Assembly: GCA_029571495.1 (NCBI GenBank)
Contig: JAKPSO010000411.1
Coordinates: forward strand, 1-6,624
Direction: 5' to 3'
Length of the DNA: 6,624 nucleotides
Origin: Pseudomonadota bacterium
GTDB taxonomy: Bacteria; Pseudomonadota; Gammaproteobacteria; Burkholderiales; Casimicrobiaceae
The notes under the pieces were generated by a model. The model made no database searches. It was not told where the DNA came from and saw only the letters and a program-made list of their open reading frames with translations. A program made the translations under genes and the position numbers. Positions 5,738 to 6,624 of the stretch are shown here, piece by piece; the stretch's first letter is position 1; every line of letters begins with the position of its first letter.

Positions 5738-5899
5738 GCGGGCCAGTTTATCGGTTGCGCGTGTCAAAGTCTGTCGCAGTGGGTTTGCGCGCGCGCAAAT
5801 AGACTTCGCTTCATTCAGCGCCAATCAAGGCGCGAAGCCTAAAATCAACGTTCCTCAGCATCACACTTCGCCGCCGCCTGCGGTGCGCGACGATTCTTC
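5738..5899. other. Divergent intergenic region between the MFS transporter and ccmF
   Basis: This 162-bp spacer must carry promoters in both directions. On the minus strand TTGATT (5823-5828) and TCTATT (5798-5803) are a possible pair with a long 19-bp spacer. On the plus strand TAAAAT (5840-5845) could be a -10 box, but no -35 box fits. A 16-bp palindrome lies at 5784-5799, and a small stem GCGCC/GGCGC at 5818-5833. Confidence 0.45.
5784..5799. repeat. Perfect 16-bp palindrome between divergent genes
   Basis: TTTGCGCGCGCGCAAA is its own reverse complement. It lies 47 bp upstream of the MFS start and 101 bp upstream of ccmF. It slightly overlaps the possible minus-strand -10 box at 5798-5803, which would suit a repressor site. 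The alternating GC core also makes chance more likely in this genome. Confidence 0.5.
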
Positions 5900-6624
5900 A
5901 TGATTCCAGAACTCGGTCACTTTGCGCTAGTCCTCGCCTTCTTTGTGTGCCTTGCAAGCGCGGGAATCGCGGGCACGGCGAATATGCGGCGCGGCGTCGC
6001 GATGGTCGACTTCACGCGAAACGCCACGGTCGCCCTGTTTGGCCTGGTGCTGTTTGCGTTTATTTGCTTGATGATTTCGTTCATCAAAGCGGACTTCAGT
6101 GTGCTGAACGTCGCCACGAACTCCAATTCGCTGTTGCCCGTTGAGTATCGAATCTCCGCGACGTGGGGATCGCATGAAGGTTCGATGTTGTTGTGGGTAC
6201 TGATGTTGACGGGCTGGAGCGCTGCGGTTGCGCTGTTTTCTCGGCAACTGCCTGACGTCATGGTTATGCGAGTGCTCGTTGTACTCGCCGCGATCACTGC
6301 GGTGTTCCTCGCGTTCACATTGCTTACGTCAAATCCGTTCGAACGGCTCATTCCTGCCGCACAAGAAGGCCGCGATCTGAATCCGCTCTTACAAGACCCC
6401 GGCATGATTTTTCATCCACCGCTCTTGTACATGGGCTACGTCGGTATGTCGGTCGTGTTCGCATTCGCAATCGCCGCCTTGTGGGGTGGCAAGCTCGACT
6501 CAACGTGGGCGCGCTGGAGCCGCCCGTGGACGATCGCCGCGTGGATTTTCCTCACCATCGGCATCGCGCTGGGCAGCTTTTGGGCGTATTACGAACTGGG
6601 CTGGGGCGGTTGGTGGTTTTGGGA
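5900..6624 (+). CDS. ccmF: Cytochrome c maturation protein CcmF (haem lyase subunit), C-terminus cut by window edge
   Basis: CcmF is the integral-membrane core of the system I haem lyase, which takes haem from holo-CcmE and joins it to CXXCH cysteines of apocytochrome c in the periplasm. The first 241 residues are visible, roughly a third of the usual length of about 650. Features seen: N-terminal MIPELGHFALVLA, WGSHEGSMLLW at 89-99, DPGMIFHPPLLYMGY at 166-180 with a conserved His172, and the start of the Trp-rich haem-handling domain, WAYYELGWGGWWFW, at 228-241. About six membrane segments can be traced (near 8-28, 43-62, 93-114, 121-142, 172-194, 208-228). An in-frame stop at 5840 and no other start codon fix ATG 5900, though no clear Shine-Dalgarno site precedes it. 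No ccmE or ccmABCD lies directly upstream; the divergent MFS gene does. Confidence 0.97.
   Translation, partial: MIPELGHFALVLAFFVCLASAGIAGTANMRRGVAMVDFTRNATVALFGLVLFAFICLMISFIKADFSVLNVATNSNSLLPVEYRISATWGSHEGSMLLWVLMLTGWSAAVALFSRQLPDVMVMRVLVVLAAITAVFLAFTLLTSNPFERLIPAAQEGRDLNPLLQDPGMIFHPPLLYMGYVGMSVVFAFAIAALWGGKLDSTWARWSRPWTIAAWIFLTIGIALGSFWAYYELGWGGWWFW

Noticed and set aside
5738..5824. TTG start at 5824 for the MFS transporter
   Set aside because: It adds 29 residues with no family match before the normal short N-terminus, and TTG is a rare start codon with no clear ribosome binding site here.
5818..5833. Small stem GCGCC/GGCGC in the ccmF upstream region
   Set aside because: Five base pairs in GC-rich sequence is well within chance, with no supporting context.
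5917..6405. Minus-strand open frame of 162 codons opposite ccmF
   Set aside because: It lies wholly inside ccmF, whose plus-strand motifs are unmistakable.

Overview
The window looks like an ordinary chromosomal segment of a moderately GC-rich Pseudomonadota bacterium, most likely a betaproteobacterium. The bS6, bS18 and bL9 proteins are of the beta/gamma type, and a system I c-type cytochrome maturation gene (ccmF) sits at the right edge. The genus cannot be fixed from the sequence. I see no phage, insertion sequence, CRISPR array, tRNA or rRNA gene.

Layout, left to right. (1) Positions 1-1726 hold two minus-strand genes 78 bp apart. Upstream is a 262-residue metallo-beta-lactamase-fold protein of the ODP/flavodiiron type. 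Downstream is a penicillin-amidase-family N-terminal-nucleophile hydrolase that runs off the left edge after the first residues of its beta chain. (2) Positions 1727-2183 form a 457-bp divergent intergenic region. It has a strong inverted repeat upstream of the ODP gene, a convincing sigma70 promoter (TTGCCC, 18 bp, TATAAT) facing right, and a leader of about 180 nt that can fold into two stem-loops. (3) Positions 2184-3311 are the ribosomal protein operon rpsF-rpsR-rplI, with good Shine-Dalgarno sites, closed by a strong intrinsic terminator at 3329-3368. There is no priB between rpsF and rpsR and no dnaB after rplI. (4) Positions 3384-4241 encode an alpha/beta hydrolase. It converges on a 499-residue DHA2-type MFS transporter (4238-5737, minus strand), and the two stop codons share the tetranucleotide CTAG. 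(5) Positions 5738-5899 are a short divergent spacer with a perfect 16-bp palindrome. (6) From 5900 to the right edge lies the first part of ccmF.

The ribosomal operon is a clear functional unit: bS6 and bS18 bind 16S rRNA as a heterodimer, and its leader is a plausible autoregulatory site. The ODP and amidase genes may be co-transcribed. The hydrolase and transporter are probably independent housekeeping or accessory genes. I found no strong case for a wholly new system. The best leads are the structured rpsF leader, the inverted repeat before the ODP gene, and the residue changes in the ODP protein, the hydrolase and the transporter.
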